Made by a program: the position numbers and the translations under genes. From Trichoderma breve (taxonomy: Eukaryota > Ascomycota > Sordariomycetes > Hypocreales > Hypocreaceae), in contig NC_079235.1 in NCBI RefSeq assembly GCF_028502605.1, positions 4,216,001 through 4,280,000 of the forward strand: a DNA stretch of 64,000 bases, given 5' to 3'. Below are positions 43,206 through 54,345 of this stretch, piece after piece. Below the pieces are notes generated by a model. It made no database searches. It was not told where the DNA came from and saw only the letters and a list, made by a program, of their open reading frames with translations. Every line of letters begins with the position of its first letter. The first letter of the stretch is position 1.

Positions 43206-44420
43206 ATGCAGACCTTCGGTGCTTTCCTCGTTTCCTTCCTCGCCGCTAGCGGCATGGCTGCGGCTCTCCCCACTGAGGGACAGAAGACCGCTTCCATCGA
43301 GGTCGCTTACAACAAGAACTACGTTGCCCACGGTCCTACCGCTCTCTTCAAGGCCAAGAGAAAGTACGGCGCTCCCATCAGCGACAACCTCCGCGCTGCC
43401 GTGGCTGCCAAGCACTCCCTCACCAAGCGCCAGACTGGCTCTGCCAACACCAACCCCAGCGACAGCGCCGATGACGAGTACATCACCAGCGTCTCCATTG
43501 GTACTCCCGCTCAGGTCCTCCCCCTGGACTTTGACACCGGTTCCTCCGACCTGTGGGTCTTCAGCTCCGAGACTCCCAAGTCTTCCGCCTCCGGACACGT
43601 TACCTACAGCCCCTCCAAGTCTTCCACTGCCAAGAAGCTCTCCGGCTCTACCTGGTCCATCGAGTACGGTGACAAGAGCAGCTCCAGCGGCGATGTCTAC
43701 ACCGACGTTGTCACCATTGGCGGCTTCAGCGTCAAGACTCAGGCTGTTGAGTCTGCCACCAAGGTTTCCACCCAGTTCGTCCAGGACACCGTCATCTCCG
43801 GCCTCGTCGGTCTTGGCTTCGACATTGGCAACCAGGTCTCGCCCCGTCCCCAGAAGACCTGGTTCTCCAACGCTGCCAGCAGCCTGGCTGAGCCCCTTTT
43901 CACTGCCGATCTGAGGCACCAGGAGACCGGAAGCTACAACTTTGGCTTCATTGACACCTCTCTCGCCAAGGGCACCATTGGCTACACTCCCGCTGACGGC
44001 AGCGAGGGTTACTGGGGCTTCACTGCCACCGGTTACTCCGTTGGCGGTGCCAAGCTGAACCGCAACTCCATCACCGGTATTGCCGACACTGGCACCACCC
44101 TGCTCCTCCTCCCCGACAACATTGTTGACGCCTACTACAACAATGTTGAGTCTGCTGAGTACGACGACTCCCAGGAGGGTGTTGTCTTCGACTGCGACGA
44201 GGACCTCCCCTCTTTCTCCTTCGGTGTTGGTGGCCAGACCATCACCATCTCCGGCGACCTGCTGAACCTCACCCCCATCGAGGAGGGCAGCTCCACTTGC
44301 TTCGGTGGTCTCCAGAGCAGCTCTGACATTGGTATCAACATCTTCGGTGATGTTGCCCTCAAGGCTGCCCTTGTCGTCTTTGACCTCGGCAACGAGCGTC
44401 TCGGCTGGGCTCAGAAATAA
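43206..44420 (+). CDS. Secreted aspartic endopeptidase (endothiapepsin/PapA type)
   Basis: An acid protease of the pepsin family A1, secreted, with roles in nutrition and in attack on other fungi in Trichoderma. It is a single-exon gene of 404 aa. A signal peptide covers about residues 1-20 (MQTFGAFLVSFLAASGMAAA). The propeptide ends at K74-R75, before QTGSANTNPSD, so maturation by a Kex2-type protease is likely. The two catalytic aspartates are D110 in DFDTGSSDLW and D294 in IADTGTTLLLL. The flap Tyr is Y154 in SIEYGDKSSSSGDVY. A Cys pair near the C-terminus (VFDCDEDLPS and SSTCFGGLQ) gives the family's disulfide. The C-terminus ends FDLGNERLGWAQK. Codon use is extremely biased to C- or G-ending codons, a sign of high expression. 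It stands alone between two gene-poor gaps. Confidence 0.96.
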   Translation: MQTFGAFLVSFLAASGMAAALPTEGQKTASIEVAYNKNYVAHGPTALFKAKRKYGAPISDNLRAAVAAKHSLTKRQTGSANTNPSDSADDEYITSVSIGTPAQVLPLDFDTGSSDLWVFSSETPKSSASGHVTYSPSKSSTAKKLSGSTWSIEYGDKSSSSGDVYTDVVTIGGFSVKTQAVESATKVSTQFVQDTVISGLVGLGFDIGNQVSPRPQKTWFSNAASSLAEPLFTADLRHQETGSYNFGFIDTSLAKGTIGYTPADGSEGYWGFTATGYSVGGAKLNRNSITGIADTGTTLLLLPDNIVDAYYNNVESAEYDDSQEGVVFDCDEDLPSFSFGVGGQTITISGDLLNLTPIEEGSSTCFGGLQSSSDIGINIFGDVALKAALVVFDLGNERLGWAQK

Positions 44421-44933
44421 GCGAATGATTGGAATGGGATTTCTTTTATGAAGGTTATGATTTGAAGGGACGAAGCGGAATGAAAAAAAATTGGGGGAGA
44501 CTATATATGGCTCTCATGATTTGTAAATACGATATCATGTTGTATATAGCCTTGGGAATTTTAGCACATAGCGAAGCAAAAAAATTATATTCAACTGGGA
44601 ATCTTCGAGTTTCTCTCTGAGTGAAGCTGAATTGAGCTGAAATTGTGAAATGTGATTGATGGCTTCTTGAGTTTGTTTTAACAATATTTGGTAATGGTTT
44701 CAGGGTCTTTGTGAAACTGTGACTGATGATGTGATAGGTGTTTAATGGCTCTTTGTGAGGTTGAAAAAGCAATATTGTATTGGAGGTTTTGGTATTTTCG
44801 TTAAACATAACTCATGTCGTGTCATATAATAGAAGATGTCGATGTAAAAAGCCGTCGTAAATCTTCGTTTTCTAGCAGTATAGGGCCACTAGATCCACAA
44901 AGGTACACGTTGAAACTGAGATGTCTCTGTTTC
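44421..44933. other. 3' flank of the protease gene
   Basis: AT-rich 3' UTR and spacer of about 0.5 kb, convergent with the next gene. No gene seen. Confidence 0.6.
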
Positions 44934-45001
44934 AACAGTTAGAGGTAGGCCACTAAGACTGTTTGATTAACAGTTAGAAGTAGGCCACCAAGACTGATTA
45001 A
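44934..45001. repeat. Tandem duplication of about 32-35 bp
   Basis: Two copies of a unit containing CAGTTAGA, GTAGGCCAC, AAGACTG and GATTAA lie back to back: 44934-44968 and 44969-45001. They differ at a few positions and by a short TTT insertion. The second copy includes the stop codon and the last codons of the small membrane-protein gene at 44967..45484, so the duplication created or reshaped that protein's C-terminus. Confidence 0.75.
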
Positions 45002-45484
45002 GCAGTCTCTGTCGCGCACGACGAAGTTTGTGCTTCAGAACCTCGAAGAGGACGAGCAAGCCGGCGAGCACGCCGGCGCCTATCCCCAGGCCTAGGTTCG
45101 CGTCGTGGCGGAGGAAGCCCCCTAGACAGCCGGATGCGATGGAGAGAAGGACTATTCCGACGCGGAAGATGGTTTGCCATTCTCTTTGGAGAAAGGTTCC
45201 CCCATCTCTGGCTTGGACGTATGTACCTGTCTGGGTTGAACGTGTTAATATGCTGATACACGCGTGAGGGAAGTAGTATTTACTGGAGTAGAGTTGTTCG
45301 AACTCATTGTAAAGTCTCCTACAGGCCCGAAGGGAGGTTCCTCAGGAAGAGGAGCTTCGGGGGGAGGCGTCTCGGGGGGAGGCGTCTCTGTAGTACCAGG
45401 CTGGACAGGGGCCGCAATCAGCTCAACGTGGCTGGTGGAAGAAGAAGCTTCCGAATGAACGCTCTTGACCTCGATGGAGTTCAT
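44967..45484 (-). CDS. Small two-helix membrane protein, Pro/Glu-rich N-terminus
   Basis: I do not recognise the family. Exons 45284..45484 and 44967..45230 (53-nt intron, GTAAAT donor, CCAG acceptor, TTAAC branch site) give 154 aa. The N-terminal 60 residues include repeated Pro/Glu units (ETPPPETPPPEAPLPEEPP). The second exon has a clear amphipathic entry (FLQREWQTIFRVG), one helix IVLLSIASGCLGGFL and another LGIGAGVLAGLLVLFEVL. A basic end follows (KHKLRRARQRLL), placing the C-terminus in the cytosol by the positive-inside rule. Exon 2 was found from its coding character and shared phase, since the unspliced frame stops at 45245. The C-terminal residues NQSWWPTSNC lie inside a short tandem duplication and are probably not conserved. 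A TATA box stands about 175 nt upstream. Confidence 0.65.
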
Positions 45485-45654
45485 GGTTGTAATGAGTGTT
45501 GATCCGAAAGATTGAAAATGAAGGAATGTATGTTGAAAGAGAGTATGGGGTTGAAAAAGAATGAGTATGGGGCTTAGAATGAGTTGATTTGTTTTCAGAG
45601 CGAATGGAGATGAGACGAAGAAGAAATAATGCAGAAAAGATCGGGGAGGAGACG

Positions 45655-45666
45655 CCTTTTATATAG
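45655..45666 (-). promoter_or_regulatory. TATA box of the small membrane-protein gene
   Basis: CTATATAAAAGG on the minus strand, 171-182 nt upstream of the ATG at 45484. It is an excellent TATA match. Confidence 0.65.
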
Positions 45667-48601
45667 ACATGGATAACATGACATACAGTAAGATGTTGAA
45701 CCTCTGTGAGCAGCTTGGCTGTCTTCCAAACAGCCACAGAGAGAAAAGGGAGGGGAGCGAGAGCCGGATCACTGGGCCATGGCGACCCTTAGTGGTATAT
45801 GACAGCCCAAAGACATCGGCAACTAGTCGAATATATTGCTAAGACTGCCGACTACGGCGTCTTGGGGGAGCGCGTCAATGTGCTCTCACTTCCTCCTGGT
45901 TGGCCACGCCCCCTTTCATGTTCACTATTTCACTATCCCCTCCTCTTCGAATTTTCCAATCCTCTCTGCTTTTGATGTAATTCATGTATGAAAGTAATCT
46001 AGAGACTCTACGTTAACTTGCTCTTGCTATGTCAGATGTCAGAACCGGTTTCGACGAGGTTGCTCTGCCATACGTGGAGATGCCCTCCGTCCAGGTACGC
46101 GGACAAGCCCCCTGACACTCGCCATTTGCGCCACCGCGAAACCAGGCACAGAGAGGTTCTGATTGGACAAACAGTTTCCACCAGCATTGGACTTGTTAGA
46201 AACGAAGGGTGTCAACTCCGGCTTCAGGCTTTGGGCTTGTCGAAAACCTAACATACGCCGCGACGTGTGGCCCGGACATGGCGTTCTTCCGCTGAGGAGA
46301 AAGTCTGTTTTAGCGGAATAATGTTCTTCGAAACAGTAGAAATCTGGGGGGAAAGGGGAAAAACCTGTTTCCACGTGTAACAAGCAAAGAGTGCGCGGGG
46401 AGACGGGGCAGGGCAGCCTCGAAGTGGTGGTGATGTGGTGGCTGGTCTTGAACACCAATGACAAGCCTTGGGGTCGAAACGACTGGAATGCGGGATATGA
46501 ACTGTGGATGTCTTGAGATCACATGGTTTGCCACTTTGAAACTGACAACGCTACTCCGTATTAATCGCAGATTGTGTGATAGCTGCAGTACATGTACCAA
46601 GACGATGAAGGACTCTCTTTTCAGGGGCTCCACTGCTCTCGTGGTGGAATGTCATCACCAAACTTTTAACGGCGGGAGATGTTCACCGTCTCATGCGCTA
46701 GAACAGGGCCATTATGATGGGACCCGGGAGATCGGTGTTCCTGCATCAAATATGTGTAACTGTCTTTCAAGCGCGTGGCGTGGCACCTCAGAACTGCTGC
46801 GTCTGAGTCAAAGACTAGACTAAAACGCCATTACACTGACATTGTAGTTGGTGAGGTCATACATTAACGGTTATTACTTGAGAGTTCCGACTCTACCAAT
46901 GGGTACCACTGCCTTGCTAAGCTGCCTGTTATAATAAAAGTCGCGGCGAGAGTTAAAGTAGGAGTAAACGGCAGATCCACGCTCCCGATCATCTGGGCCA
47001 GGGGTCGAACTCCGAGAGCCGAAGGGTGGAAGACCATTTTGGCTATACGTAGCAGAATTCGCCCCTGACGAAAGCGGAATCTTGTCCGGCCGTGGGTTGC
47101 GAATCTACTGATGGAGCTGTCAGTTGAACCTTTCAATGCCAAAACTCTTTGTCTAGAACAACTCGTCCGTCTGTAATGCCTCCACCGATTACATCTTCGT
47201 TAGCCTCTAACTATCTCATATGAACCTAGAAACTCCTAAGGTATGTCATCAAGCCTGGCTTGGCTCTCCACATCTCTGTTCACTTGAAGACAACTGGGAA
47301 GCCTTTTCGCTAGCTTCGACTGAGACTGCCGCTGAGAGGGGACGGGGGACCAGGAGAGTTCTCATCATTGGCCAACTTCTGGGTTCATTCATTCCGTTGT
47401 GCTACTCCTTATTCTGTCTAGAAACTGCAAAATTCGACAGCCACCGGGGGAGAAAAAAAGAGAAGAAGCGGAACCACGTGGCATGCAACGCGTACCTGCA
47501 TCCCCCCGGATTGGAGCTGCTGTCAGGTTATAGCGAAGATGGTACACCGGCTGGGGTTAGGGGCTTGGGGGAAACAACTTGTTCCTGGTCCAAACTGTGT
47601 TTAGTTTAGTACGACACTTAAAATACGGACCAATTTTGCCTTTTGGAGAAGTGTGCTGCCGACGAAGACTAGCTCTTTGTCTCGTTGCCACATCGAGATC
47701 CATCTTCCTAGAGTCTCTATGGGCGTGGAACTGGCACCGGTGTGTTTCTAAAAGCTCAATTTCTGCTTTGCCTCGTGCCCTGAATAAGACGCCGACGCTA
47801 GCTGAAAGAGAGATTCTCAAGCTTTAGAATGGTATGGATATTGCCGTGTGAGAAGATGTGCTTCAGGTGCGGCAAAACCATCGGTATGGAAAGGGGGTAT
47901 ACACACAGTACAAGCTGAGCCTCGGGGCAGTTGCCTGACAAGCTTTTTTAGGGTTGGATTAAGCTCCGACCGTCACACATACTAGTTCTCTTTAGACATT
48001 GCGCATGACGTGGCTATGCAAAGAAGAGCCTGAGGCACGTTGGGGTTTAACAGCACTCGAGGAGTCTGCGGATGGACAGCCATGATGGGTAGCATGAACA
48101 AATCTTGCTGGTAACGTGGGGTGAGGCTAACAGAAGGACTGCCAGGCTCTCCCTCCCGTGGCACCGCGGATGGCTACCTATCTAAGTAGAATCTCCATAC
48201 CCTCGGCCTGTAGACCTGTCGCGCAGTGAGCAAAATCTTGGAATCTTCGATCTCATTGCCTATTGCAGCCAAGGTACGAGGTAGATAGGCTTGCTGTGTT
48301 CCGAGTGCGCTTTCGTTGTGTCTGTGAGAAAGTAGTATCATCTCGTTGTTACCTGTTTGGGGTTTTGTGGCAAAAGTCGAGTAAATTTAGAATTCGGTCA
48401 TTCGATAAGGTTGTATGAAACGTCTGGAATGTTGTCTCGGAGTCATAATCGATGCTATGAAATCCATATCCAATTTCAGCAGTCAGGAGCAGTAGAGGTC
48501 ACAGTCCAAGTATGAGAATACTCAAGATTTTTGAACTTCTTTAGAGATTAAAGTGCCATCTAAATAAGGCTGGTATCAATACTCGGGCCCCTCGACGACC
48601 C
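45667..48601. other. 2.9-kb gene-poor region
   Basis: Open frames of up to 140 codons occur (46039..46464, 47220..47609) but show no motifs and no linkable exons. I see no gene. A GGGGTCGAACTCCG stretch near 46998 looks like a B box, but no tRNA can be folded around it. Confidence 0.5.
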
Positions 48602-48659
48602 CTTTCTTCATCATTTATACACCCTGAGGCCTTTCTTCATCATTTATACACCCTGAGGC
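48602..48659. repeat. Perfect 29-bp tandem duplication
   Basis: The 29-base unit beginning CTTTCTTCATCATT and ending CACCCTGAGGC occurs at 48602-48630 and again, without a mismatch, at 48631-48659. Identity of both copies points to a recent event. It is in the 3' flank of the small gene at 48789..49114. Confidence 0.9.
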
Positions 48660-48788
48660 CGCATCGAAACAGCGATGCACGACGCCTTCACCAGCCAACA
48701 ATTATCCTTTCCAACTCCTCAAAATAATAAAAATAAACGCCCAGTAATGCGGTTGTGTTTCAAAATCATCTCTCTAATCCTCAAATAG

Positions 48789-49114
48789 TCACCAGCCCAG
48801 GACGTTGAACCAGCTCTTGCGGGGATCCTCGACAGCGCCGTCAAACACCTTTTGGCGGACGGCTTCGCTCTCGGGGTTCTTGTACTGGGAGAAGAAGCGG
48901 TCCTGAGTGGCTGAATGAGTCTTGAGTTGGGAGCGAACGTTTAGCGCGACGGCAGAGACTGAAGTTAAGTCGCTGTTAGTGGACTGATGAATGGCAGAGT
49001 GAGGATGAATGTCTCGGTGGATGACTTACTGACGCCGACAGCGATGACGGCTGGGAAAGCCCTGGCGAGGGGGCCTGGGGCGGCGACGGGGATCTTGGCT
49101 GGTTGAGTGACCAT
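48789..49114 (-). CDS. Small single-helix protein, possibly mitochondrial
   Basis: I do not recognise the family. Exons 49030..49114 and 48789..48958 (71-nt intron, GTAAGT..TCAG, splitting an Ile codon) give only 84 aa. The N-terminus is free of acidic residues (MVTQPAKIPVAAPGPLARAF). A single hydrophobic stretch, FPAVIAVGVISAVALNV, follows across the splice, then a polar, aromatic-containing part (SQLKTHSATQDRFFSQYKNPESEAV) and the end DPRKSWFNVLGW. This is the form of small accessory subunits of mitochondrial inner-membrane complexes, but no specific subunit can be named. The model is supported by phase agreement of both exons, a good donor and acceptor, and the strongly coding character of exon 2. 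The frame is too short to be found without splicing. Confidence 0.7.
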
Positions 49115-50764
49115 TTTGGCGGTTTGTATTGAGTTGTGTTGAGTTGACAGTGATGTCTAGATGTTTATTGTATTGTGTTGTATGCAATATATGTAGCTTT
49201 GGTGATGGCGGCGCTGGTGTAAGTGAAAAAACACTGAAAATTGCAGAAGATGTTTTGCTTGTGTGTATGTATATGTAGTCAATGTGGACTGGAGTGCATC
49301 TGAGATTTAATTCTCTTCATCGCATCCATCAATATCATTTATAAAATCAGCCTTGCCTGCTTCTCCCGAGCGTGGTGTCTTGATTTCGCGATGTTGTCTG
49401 TTGATAGTCCGAGAGTGGTGTGTTGCGCTGGAGCGGTGGTGTGATTTTTGGCTGTCCTAAGCTGTGAGGTCTGCTCACTTCTCACCCCCCAAAACGGGCT
49501 TCTCCAAAGCTGCCAAATTTGCTTTTGGTCTTACACAGCCCACGTAAGGCTCGCTTTGAGCCATATTCGGACAGGATCTGGCTGTCATCTCCATTGATTG
49601 GTCCGTCTTGTGAAGATGCCTAGGAATAGGTGGCCACATTGGGACAGATCGGAATCTTGTGCGCTACAGGATTCTGGCTGTCGAACGATTCTTACCCGTT
49701 ATGCAGGGAAGTGGTCATACAGTAAGTAAGCATGGAATTTCATTCGTTCGTCTTGATACACAGCGCTGCGTAATTGGCAGCTGAACCAGATTCTTGGATA
49801 GATCAAATGGCACGTTGACTACAGCTATCATTCGTATCGGGAGTCATCGTAATTAGATTGACGCAAGCAAGGATATTTGCCGAAAATGGGTTGACTTGAA
49901 TGATCAACGACGTAATGGGAGATACCGTAATGAAAAGGGAGGGAAAATTAATTACTTGATCACGCCATGTTTTGAATCCTTTTCATTGTTGGTGTTGTTG
50001 CTCATTGGGGGGCCGGCGCTCTCCAGGTGGGAAATTGTGATTAACCCGGTCAGCTCGGTCAGGAGATTTCGGAGCCTCCCGGCGCACACTGTTGACGAAA
50101 TGAGCCTTCCACAGCCGTAATAATCCATGGCTGCAAATTTTTACGATTCGATGCAAGTTCTTTTAGACATGTGCTTGCAAGACTTGCATTTTCATCTAAA
50201 TCTGATGTTCGTAACACGACAGTTGCTGCAACTCGAGCAATCAATTTTTATTGAGAGGACTTGAAGGCCTCAAATCTAGTTGCGCCCTTGCGTCTCTCTG
50301 TCATCAACAACTTTCACCTGGATCTCAACGCACATCTACAACAGATGCCTGAAACTTGAGAGCTCGAATGCGCCGTGTCTGCGCGACCTCGTTCCTCAAG
50401 GTGATGAGCTTCAAGGGCCTTCAACGTCCTCGGTTGGCTTCCTCTGCATCATGAAGGCCGACTGGATCGCCACTCTGCCGGAGCCGGAGCCGGAACCGGA
50501 TCTCTCTCCAGGTGCCTCTGCCCCGTACTTTTGGGGCATTTTACAGCCTCAGATTTGCTGGACCAGCGGGGGCTGACATAATGCCTGTTCCAATAATTGA
50601 CAGTTGGGGTATTTTCAAAACTTGGAGCTTGTTGCCCCTCTAACACGGCAATAAGAAGAGGCGGCCCATAATCTATCATTCCTTACTCTACGGGTTATGC
50701 TCCTTCAAAATCTAATGTTGTTGTAACCAATTCTACTATTTTTGATGAGCTACCGGAACAACCA
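49115..50764. other. 1.65-kb intergenic region
   Basis: This lies between two divergently transcribed genes and holds both promoters. Open frames here (for example 50280..50576) have no domain motifs. A short GGAGCC/GGAACC purine-pyrimidine repeat lies near 50478-50497. No gene seen. Confidence 0.5.
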
Positions 50765-51849
50765 ATGAGCTCTGCGGCACTGAATAAGAAGCCCCGGGTG
50801 GCAGTTGTGGGGAATGTAAAATATGTTGGCGATGACTACTTGAAGAGCGTCAAAGCAGAGCTGAATATCGAGGTGAGCACTTGAAACTACAACCCTCTAA
50901 TTAGTCTTTCGAATAACTCACTTACAATGATTTGTTGCAGTTTCTTCAATCGTCCAACCGGCAACAACTTCTAGAGGAGCTCCCTCGCTTCATCGCCCAG
51001 TCAGGCCCAATAGACGCTCTCATCTGCACCGTTGATACACCGTCTCTGAAGCCTCTCAATGAAGAGCTGTTTTCCGCTCTTACTCCTCACTGCCGCGTCA
51101 TTGCCTCTGTGTGGGCAGGCTACAACGAGTTTGATGTCTCATGGATGACGAACCAAGGCATTTGGTTCTGCAACACTGTCGATGCTGTGGCTGAAGCAAC
51201 GGCTGACATGGCCATCTTTTTGACGCTGGCCGTGATCAGAAACACGTATGTTGCGGAGAAGAGAGTTCGGGCAGGGCTATGGTATAATGGTATTGTGCCA
51301 ACCAAAGATCCGACGGGAATGACGCTTGGAATTGTGGGCATGGGGAGCATCGGCAGGTATCTGTCCTTCAAAGCGAAGACATTTAACATGAAAGTCAAGT
51401 ACTTCAACCGGACAAGGCTGAGCGCCGAGATTGAAGAAGCATGTCATGCCGAATACTGCTCTTCATTGGAGGAATTGCTCTCCCAAGCAGATGTCGTATC
51501 GATTAATTGCCCTCTTACACCGGCAACACGGAATCTCATTTCGCATGCTGAATTCAAGATGATGAAGGACGGGGTGTTTCTCATCAACACGGCGCGAGGA
51601 CCAATTGTCGATGAAGAGGCGCTGATCGAGGCATTGGAAAGCGGTAAGGTCGAACGGGCGGGACTAGACGTGTTCACCAACGAGCCCAACATCAACCCGT
51701 ACTTGAGGACGAGCGACAAGGTGGTGTTGCAGCCGCATATGGGAGGTTGGACAGTGGAGGCGATTCGTAGGGCTGAGAAGGAGTGTTTTGAGAATGTCTT
51801 GAAGTGGAAGAGAGAGGGAAGGCCAGTTGCGCCGGTGAATGAGGTGTGA
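50765..51849 (+). CDS. D-isomer-specific 2-hydroxyacid dehydrogenase
   Basis: An NAD(P)-dependent oxidoreductase of the glyoxylate/hydroxypyruvate reductase type. Exons 50765..50872 and 50941..51849 (68-nt intron, GTGAGC..GCAG, phase 0) give 338 aa, normal for the family. The catalytic N-terminal part includes PHCRVIASVWAGYNEFDV. The dinucleotide-binding loop is GIVGMGSIGRYL (residues 166-177). The catalytic residues are R255 in NTARGPIVDE, E284 in FTNEPNINP and H302 in LQPHMGGWT, all in the expected places. The nucleotide-specificity residue after strand 2 is Asn in YFNRTRL, so the NAD/NADP preference is unclear, although the basic Arg nearby favours NADPH. It is the first of three plus-strand metabolic genes, followed by a secreted cupin dioxygenase and an FAD oxidase-like protein. 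Confidence 0.93.
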
Positions 51850-52586
51850 AGGAGAGGGATTGGGAGGAATGATGGCCATACAGTATTGTGGAATATCCGC
51901 ATAGAAAGCTGCCGTGAGGTTGAATACAACACTGAAACCTCGTCTATGACTTGGAGCTGCATGTCTATTTGCGGCGCCCTCCTACGAGTCTCTTATGTTA
52001 GCATAGCCACGATTCCCTGCATTATTTGGACGCACATGCTTCTATCTACTCGTATTTGCACCAATGTCAAGCCTCTTATCTTCTAATCGCAGACCACACA
52101 AACAGAGAAAACGCGATCCCAGTTATGAACCCCGGCTAAAGCTAACGTTAAGCCCATGTCACCCCCCTGGACAAGCTTGATTCCACACAGACCTTGTTTC
52201 CACCTATGCCAAGCCCTTCTCGCCCTTTTCTTAGCGCTCGGAGAGAAATCGATCAAGTCATCGCGTCAATGGGCGAGGCTTTGACGTCTTGGCGGGTTGC
52301 ATCCAGTATGTACAATACACGAATTAGGCAGGACGGCAAGCCGTAGCATGTGAAATACGGGATTTAGAAGGAAACGGGTCGGTGAACAGGTGGGAGAAAG
52401 AAGGTGAAAGAACTAGAATGGAAGATAATCTTCACATCTTGCTTCGCTAGTGGGTTCGTTGATTGGGCATTGACCATCGATATGCAGCAGATGAGGATGA
52501 ACTTCTTATTTGGGGAAACTGCCGACAGCTTCTTTTTTTATTCTTTTTGCTATCGGAGTGTTTCCATCTACATAAATCTATAAACG
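51850..52586. other. Intergenic region before the cupin gene
   Basis: This is the 3' flank of the dehydrogenase and the cupin promoter. No element seen apart from the TATA-like sequence at its right end. Confidence 0.5.
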
Positions 52587-52593
52587 TATAAAT
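52587..52593 (+). promoter_or_regulatory. TATA-like element of the cupin gene
   Basis: TATAAAT, 76-82 nt upstream of the ATG at 52669. An earlier ATAAAT/TATAAA run is also present (52571-52583), so the exact core element is uncertain. Confidence 0.4.
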
Positions 52594-52668
52594 GAATGAC
52601 CCAGGAAACGAATCCTTTGTATGCCCCCCAAGTTGAAGAACCAGTCATTATCATCAACTTGTGCCACA

Positions 52669-53826
52669 ATGAAAGCCTCTACACTAACATCGCTATCCCT
52701 TTCCCTCCTCTCAACCGCCTCATCCACAGCAGCTTCTTATTCTCGCCCTCCCCTTGTCGTCGATGTAGCCCCCGACCATGTCCGTCCCTACATCCTGCCT
52801 CGCTATAAAGGCCATGCCATCAAGCTGACCACATCTGGCCAAATCATCCGTTTCTCTATCACGACAAATTCCTCTGACGGCGCCTTTGCCGTTGTACAGC
52901 ACACCAGCAAATGGACAGGCTGGACTTCTGCGCGCCCTCATACTCACCGCGAGGCCCACGAGCATTTCTACTGCTCCAAGGGAAGAGTCGAGCTCTGGAC
53001 AAAGAAGAACGTGACAGGTGCCATTGATGAGGCTCGCGTCATGACGCTGGGTGATTTTGGTACTGCTCCGCCAGGCACGATTCACACTTTTCAGCACACG
53101 GATCCAGATAGCCAGCTCACGCACATCTACAATCCAGCCGGGTTCGAAAAGTTATACAACGTCTTCAGCATCGGAGACTTTGACTCTCCCCACGGATCGC
53201 CGTATCAGCTGATTGGAGACGACCAGCAGCCTTTTGGCGATGTCACACCCGAGCAAGAAGCCCAACTCAACTCGCTCGATTTGTATGTGGCAAAGGCCGA
53301 TGTCTACGTGCCGCGACGAGACTTTGTCAATGGCACTGCCGGCAATCCCAGCATCAACTGGCACAACAGCAACGTTTGGAACAACGGCAACAACTCGTTG
53401 TCCACGGATCCTACAGATCCATACTACATCGCCAAAGACTACGGGCCAAAGTACCTCAACAGCGAAAACGGCTACAAGGTCATCCAGACACTCCTCACAG
53501 CTGAGCAAACTCCTTACAAGAACTTTACCATCAGCACGCTCACGCTGTCTCCGAGACTCAAGGGCGACAAGACCAACGTTGCCAAGCTGCCTAACCACTT
53601 TGCCATCCAGATGGACGAGGGCCAACTTGCACTGACGATTCAGGGCTACAAGACGGAGTATCTTCTCCCGGGAGACGTCGCGTTTATTCCTAAGGGCACT
53701 CGGTTCGAGTATTATGCCACGGTGCCGTTTACAAAGTTTTTGTTTCTGAATGGCGGAGCAAAGGGGCTGGATTACGAGTTGTTGGCAAAGGCGGTGCCGT
53801 GGGATTTTCCCGCTTATCCTGAGTGA
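52669..53826 (+). CDS. Secreted bicupin dioxygenase (quercetin 2,3-dioxygenase-like)
   Basis: Fungal quercetinases open the flavonol ring with a metal-bound dioxygen; relatives act on other phenolics. It is a single-exon gene of 385 aa. A signal peptide covers about residues 1-22 (starts MKASTLTSLSLSLLSTASSTAA). The first cupin has the motif PHTHREAHEHF with H91, H93 and E98, and the fourth ligand H139 in GTIHTFQ, so the metal site appears complete. The second cupin around residues 300-375 (FAIQMDEGQLALTIQGYKTEYLLPGDVAFIPKGTRFEYY) lacks the His ligands, as in Aspergillus quercetinase where only the N-terminal cupin binds metal. Several N-x-S/T sites (NGTAG, NNSLS, NFTIS) suit a secreted glycoprotein. 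The ATG was chosen so that the signal peptide starts the protein; the frame also contains an ATG 16 codons upstream. It lies between two other catabolic-type enzyme genes on the same strand. Confidence 0.88.
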   Translation: MKASTLTSLSLSLLSTASSTAASYSRPPLVVDVAPDHVRPYILPRYKGHAIKLTTSGQIIRFSITTNSSDGAFAVVQHTSKWTGWTSARPHTHREAHEHFYCSKGRVELWTKKNVTGAIDEARVMTLGDFGTAPPGTIHTFQHTDPDSQLTHIYNPAGFEKLYNVFSIGDFDSPHGSPYQLIGDDQQPFGDVTPEQEAQLNSLDLYVAKADVYVPRRDFVNGTAGNPSINWHNSNVWNNGNNSLSTDPTDPYYIAKDYGPKYLNSENGYKVIQTLLTAEQTPYKNFTISTLTLSPRLKGDKTNVAKLPNHFAIQMDEGQLALTIQGYKTEYLLPGDVAFIPKGTRFEYYATVPFTKFLFLNGGAKGLDYELLAKAVPWDFPAYPE

Positions 53827-54345
53827 GGGTGAAAGAGGACATCGACATTGGGTATATGAAAATTAGGTAGCTAGTAATGAAACAATTTATGATGAGATAT
53901 GAGTTGGCATGATTTGATATGATGGAAAAGGTATTTGCCTGTCTCACAATCTCAGATGTCTCCGCGAATCACGTTGAATGGTAAATTAGGCTAATTCCTT
54001 GTGCCAATGCAGCCAATCCAATGCGACTTATACGAACATGCCTTGTCCACTTATCTCAATGTCGCAATACTACGCTATCGTAGAACCAACAAAGTGTAGA
54101 TCAACTCTTTGCAATTGTCATCAACAAATCTTCCAGACCTCGAAACACTCACTTCATTCATCGCGTTATATATATATATATATACCGTCGAGTTGTCACG
54201 TGGATCTGTGTAACCACTCTCCTTGGTCAAACCCAATTTCTGTTTACTTCTGTTTACAGCCAGCTTTCCCCTCGTTGATAAAGAACAGAACACAGAGAGT
54301 CGAGTTTTTATCTCCTCAGCTTCGTCAGCCTTGTCACATACAACA
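53827..54345. other. Intergenic region before the FAD oxidoreductase gene
   Basis: Includes a (TA)10 microsatellite at about 54165-54184, roughly 160 nt before the next ATG. It may act as an A/T-rich promoter element. Nothing else seen. Confidence 0.5.

Noticed and set aside
43194..43919. 241-codon open frame antisense to the aspartic protease
   Set aside because: It exists because the protease has extreme C/G third-position bias, which removes stops on the opposite strand. Its Gly/Ala/Asp-rich translation has no motif.
46981..47110. Possible tRNA around a B-box-like GGGGTCGAACTCC
   Set aside because: No A box at proper distance and no cloverleaf could be drawn on either strand.
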